A stretch of 64,000 nucleotides of DNA, taken from the NCBI RefSeq assembly GCF_013377535.1, contig NZ_JABCJE010000006.1:62001-126000 (forward strand), in the 5' to 3' direction. Shown here one piece after another: positions 62,676 through 64,000 of this stretch (position 1 is its first letter; each line of letters starts with the position of its first letter). A model generated the notes under the pieces. That model made no database searches, was not told the origin of the DNA, and saw only the letters and a list, made by a program, of their open reading frames with translations. The stretch is from Donghicola mangrovi (GTDB taxonomy: Bacteria > Pseudomonadota > Alphaproteobacteria > Rhodobacterales > Rhodobacteraceae). Both the position numbers and the translations under genes were made by a program.

Positions 62676-63686
62676 TCAGGCGGCCGAGAGATCGATCAAC
62701 ACCTTGCACTGGGTGGTGCGCTGCCTCAGGGCCTCGAACGCCACCGGCATCGCGGTCAAAGACACCGTGTCCGAGATCAGATGTTGCGGCGCATATTTGC
62801 CCGCATCCAGCGCCCGAATGGCCATCTCGAACTCCGGCATGGAAAAGAATACGGACATCACGATCTCGACCTCTTTGGAGATGGCGCGGAAGCTGTCCAT
62901 GTGATCGGGCGCCGTGCACAGCCCCAGCACAACAACGCGGCCGCGCGGGGCAACCAGCCCGATGCAATGGTCGATCAGGCCGGGTTTGCCGACGCATTCA
63001 AAGACGATCTCGGGGGGCCCGCCACAGGCCTCGGCCACGCGGCAATCCAGATCGGGGCCGCTGATCAGGAAGTGGGTCGCGCCAAGGTCCATCGCCCGTT
63101 CGCGCTGATGGTCGTGCATGTCCACCACTACGACCTGCGCCGCCCCTAGCCTGCGCGCCCAAAAGGCCACCGCCAGCCCGATCGCCCCCGCGCCGACCAC
63201 GACGACCCGCGCGCCGGGCTGCATCCGCGCCCGCATGACCCCGTGCAGGGCCACGCCCAAAGGTTCGGCCAAGGCGCCGTCCACCGCGGAAATCCCCCAC
63301 GGCAGTTTGCGGCACTGAAAGGCGTCCACGGCAGCGAATTCCGCGTAACCACCCCCGATGAGCGAGAAGTTCGCGCACCACGCCGGTTCCCCCTTGATGC
63401 AGGCCGCGCAGGTGCCGCACCCGCGCAGGGGGGCCGCGGACACGTGGTCGCCGACCTTCAGGCCGGTGACGCCCGCACCGATATCTACCACTTCGCCCGA
63501 AAACTCGTGACCGATGACTTCGCCTCCCGTCAGGCCAAAGGTCGGGTCCTCGGTCATGTGCAAGTCCGACCCGCAGATCCCGCAGCGGCAGACCTTGAGC
63601 AGGATTTGGCCATCGGCGGCTTCGGGCGTGTCCACGGTTCCGATCCGTAGGGGCTGACCCATGGCGTCGAATATCGCAGCCTTCAT
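62676..63686 (-). CDS. Zn-dependent alcohol/polyol dehydrogenase (MDR family)
   Basis: This 336-residue medium-chain dehydrogenase has GICGSDLHMTEDP, GHEFSGEV, structural zinc cysteines CGTCAACIKGEPAWC and the Rossmann motif GAGAIGLAVAFWA. It is related to threonine/sorbitol-type dehydrogenases; the substrate is unknown. The ATG at 63686 overlaps the permease stop (ATGA) and has GGAGGA upstream, so it belongs to the transporter operon entering from the right edge. Confidence 0.88.
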   Translation of the reverse strand: MKAAIFDAMGQPLRIGTVDTPEAADGQILLKVCRCGICGSDLHMTEDPTFGLTGGEVIGHEFSGEVVDIGAGVTGLKVGDHVSAAPLRGCGTCAACIKGEPAWCANFSLIGGGYAEFAAVDAFQCRKLPWGISAVDGALAEPLGVALHGVMRARMQPGARVVVVGAGAIGLAVAFWARRLGAAQVVVVDMHDHQRERAMDLGATHFLISGPDLDCRVAEACGGPPEIVFECVGKPGLIDHCIGLVAPRGRVVVLGLCTAPDHMDSFRAISKEVEIVMSVFFSMPEFEMAIRALDAGKYAPQHLISDTVSLTAMPVAFEALRQRTTQCKVLIDLSAA

Positions 63687-64000
63687 CGTTTGTCCTCCAG
63701 CACCAGTTTGCGTTGCACGGGGAACCACGGGTGATCCCCCAGTTTCTTCAGCAGACCCCAGACCCCGCCACGGGCATAAAGCGCGATGATCAGCGTCAAG
63801 AGGCCCAAGACGATCAGGTAGGCCGAGCCGTATTCCCCGAACAAACGATCCGCGAAGAAGTAGATCAGCGCGCCGACGATGGCCCCTTCGATCGCGCCGA
63901 TGCCGCCAACCATGACGATAAAGATCGACATCGAGGCCCAGAAGGGATCGAACCCCGCCGCCGGTGTGATCCGCAGCTGCGCCATGTAATAGATCGCGCC
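63683..64000 (-). CDS. Branched-chain amino acid-type ABC permease (LivM-like), C-terminal part
   Basis: About 105 C-terminal residues are visible, from GAIYYMAQLRITPAAGFDPFWASMS to LVLEDKR, and the gene continues past the right edge. VMVGGIGAIEGAIVGALIYFF is the LivM/LivH family signature near the C-terminal membrane spans. It would be one subunit of a HAAT importer whose ligand is not necessarily an amino acid. Followed by the overlapping alcohol dehydrogenase gene. Confidence 0.87.
   Translation of the reverse strand, partial: GAIYYMAQLRITPAAGFDPFWASMSIFIVMVGGIGAIEGAIVGALIYFFADRLFGEYGSAYLIVLGLLTLIIALYARGGVWGLLKKLGDHPWFPVQRKLVLEDKR

Overview
The window looks like a chromosomal segment of a marine alphaproteobacterium of the Rhodobacterales (Roseobacter type). 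The evidence is high GC, a rhizobial/roseobacter-style L-rhamnose locus, acnB, many ABC sugar transporters, secreted RTX proteins and AcoR-like, GlxA-like and PadR regulators. This placement is inference from gene content, not from a marker gene.

Layout. (1) 1-9374 is an L-rhamnose utilisation locus. The DeoR regulator, ABC transporter, mutarotase and start of the kinase (rhaRSTPQUK order) run leftward, and the RhaD aldolase/dehydrogenase and RhaI isomerase run rightward from a shared operator region. (2) 9477-19000 holds an RTX-type protein, a cytochrome c', a hotdog thioesterase, a two-subunit molybdenum hydroxylase (IorAB type), a LuxR-type HTH fused to a catalytically degenerate alpha/beta-hydrolase fold, and two tandem secreted proteins sharing one domain. 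(3) 19574-22363 is acnB. (4) 22500-26800 is a decayed zone: IS3, IS30 and IS256 fragments, two broken genes of the PQQ-dependent catabolism ABC family, and a probable iron-ADH fragment. (5) 26830-34189 is an RTX protein cluster: three leftward genes (one frameshifted) and one divergent Ig-like/RTX adhesin. (6) 34243-41722 is a LacI-regulated ABC sugar or cyclitol locus with two Gfo/Idh/MocA dehydrogenases and a TIM-barrel isomerase. (7) 41767-48357 is the most interesting block: a Pls/PosA-type membrane NRPS, an EctB-like diaminobutyrate aminotransferase with no ectA or ectC, and an Sfp-type phosphopantetheinyl transferase, all on one strand. I infer a poly-diaminobutyrate-type cationic homopolymer pathway. 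(8) 48687-54821 has a GlxA-like AraC regulator, then an operon for a DapA-family lyase, aldehyde dehydrogenase, FAD oxidase and GcvA-like LysR regulator. Near-identical 24-bp motifs flank that operon. (9) 55069-61190 has an AcoR-like activator lacking the sigma-54 contact loop, an FAD monooxygenase, a Zn alcohol dehydrogenase and a hydrolase-fold protein. (10) 61368-64000 has a PadR/siderophore-interacting-protein fusion, a second Zn alcohol dehydrogenase and the end of a LivM-type permease.

Starts were chosen by hand from ribosome-binding sites and family lengths. Functions rest on recognisable family sequence; no searches were run. No tRNA, rRNA, CRISPR array or replication origin was seen.
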